Shown in pieces: positions 63,558 to 64,000 of a DNA stretch of 64,000 bases (within the stretch, counting starts at the first letter, position 1; the number at the start of each line of letters is the position of its first letter). The stretch is from the NCBI GenBank assembly GCA_029237915.1, contig JAQWHD010000016.1:1-64000 (forward strand), written 5' to 3'. The DNA comes from Thalassotalea sp. (lineage in GTDB: Bacteria; Pseudomonadota; Gammaproteobacteria; Enterobacterales; Alteromonadaceae). Made by a program: the position numbers and the translations under genes. Under the pieces are notes generated by a model. That model was not told where the DNA came from, did no database searches, and worked only from the letters and a program-made list of their open reading frames with translations.

Positions 63558-64000
63558 TTATTTTCTCATTTTACTGTTTTCAACAAGTTTTTTGATTTTC
63601 TGTTGGCCGATCCAAACTTTTCGGTTGTCTTTCATGCTGATTAACTCTAAATCAACTTGATAAAAACGAACTTGATCGGTACCGTCAACATCGATGATGG
63701 TGTTGATTTTACCTTGCATCATGTAGTCTGCGCCAATCTCTTTGCCCATTTCACTGCGAGTTTCTTCCGTTGCGTTTAAGTCTTGATCGCCACGTTCTTC
63801 GCGGATCTCTTTACGTGCTGTAGCATCGGCAACAAACTCTACATCACCTGAGTTAATTAGTTCACGTTCGATATCAGCAATAAAGGTCTGAGTATTGATA
63901 TGCTCGTGGCTTAAATTTTTAATTTTACCAACGATGACCGTTGGCGCTTTTCCGGTTGCTTGCATGTGTTTTTTAAACCAAGGTCTAGATAACGCATCTT
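63558..64000 (-). CDS. lpoB: Penicillin-binding protein activator LpoB (5' end beyond the window)
   Basis: The visible part (147 codons, frame open to the right edge) reads DALSRPWFKKHMQATGKAPT, then VIVGKIKNLSHEHINTQTF, TARKEIREERGDQDLNATEETRSEMGKEIGADYMMQGKI and a beta-rich end, which is the LpoB domain. LpoB is an outer-membrane lipoprotein that reaches through the wall to activate PBP1B. The lipoprotein signal and the start lie outside the window. First gene of the lpoB-COG3014-LPP20 cluster. Confidence 0.9.
   Translation of the reverse strand, partial: DALSRPWFKKHMQATGKAPTVIVGKIKNLSHEHINTQTFIADIERELINSGDVEFVADATARKEIREERGDQDLNATEETRSEMGKEIGADYMMQGKINTIIDVDGTDQVRFYQVDLELISMKDNRKVWIGQQKIKKLVENSKMRK

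Overview
The window reads as a chromosomal segment of a marine, AT-rich gammaproteobacterium of the Alteromonadales, most likely Colwelliaceae (Thalassotalea/Colwellia-like). This rests on the conserved block ndk-rlmN-pilW-rodZ-ispG-hisS-yfgM-bamB-der, on xseA/guaB/guaA, on Alteromonadales-type small genes (DUF3581, DUF2986, DUF2496), and on a cluster of secreted sulfatases and glycosidases typical of marine polysaccharide degraders. Genus-level placement is inference. No rRNA, tRNA, CRISPR array, prophage or insertion sequence was seen.

Layout. 0.1-12 kb: a DAACS transporter, ndk, then housekeeping genes for rRNA methylation, pilus assembly, cell shape, isoprenoid synthesis, tRNA charging, outer-membrane assembly and ribosome biogenesis. 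12.8-23.6 kb: a single 10.8-kb gene for a 3,595-residue surface lipoprotein whose C-terminal two thirds is a diverged tandem duplication. 23.7-28.5 kb: xseA divergent from guaB-guaA, with unusual hairpins in the guaB leader, the guaB-guaA gap and the guaA leader. 28.7-39.4 kb: mostly unlinked single genes (secreted TIM-barrel protein, DUF885 protein, DUF2797, arfB, GIY-YIG protein, DUF3581, periplasmic ATP-dependent ligase, LysE exporter, RNA methyltransferase, NSS transporter, small lipoprotein).

39.4-54.9 kb is an accessory polysaccharide-degradation locus: GH10 xylanase and sulfatase 1 (operon), DUF1800-DUF1501 pair, LacI regulator, sulfatase 2, GH3 glycosidase with sulfatase 3 (operon), and an octaheme cytochrome c with TPR repeats. 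Its control region is striking. Between sulfatase 2 and GH3 lies a perfect 2 x 20-bp palindrome that encodes a mirror-image pair of divergent promoters (TTGACA/TTTAAT, 17-bp spacing on both strands) with a LacI-type operator (TGACACCGTTGTCA) at its centre. A related operator lies in front of sulfatase 1-GH10. The simplest reading is one LacI repressor switching all enzymes on together when a sulfated, xylose-containing glycan is present.

55-59 kb: a lytic transglycosylase, two tiny conserved genes, and a second accessory system. This is a PrnB-like (haem indole/tryptophan dioxygenase superfamily) gene in an operon with a kynureninase-like PLP enzyme, divergent from an Lrp/AsnC regulator, with two identical-format palindromes (TTATTNNAATAA) between them. 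59-64 kb: topB and a conserved lipoprotein cluster (LPP20, COG3014, LpoB; lpoB runs off the right edge).

The main candidates for undescribed biology are the mirror-symmetric LacI promoter and its regulon, the PrnB-like/kynureninase pair, the giant duplicated lipoprotein, and a CTAGAAA heptamer repeat that at two sites begins at the stop codon of the adjacent gene.
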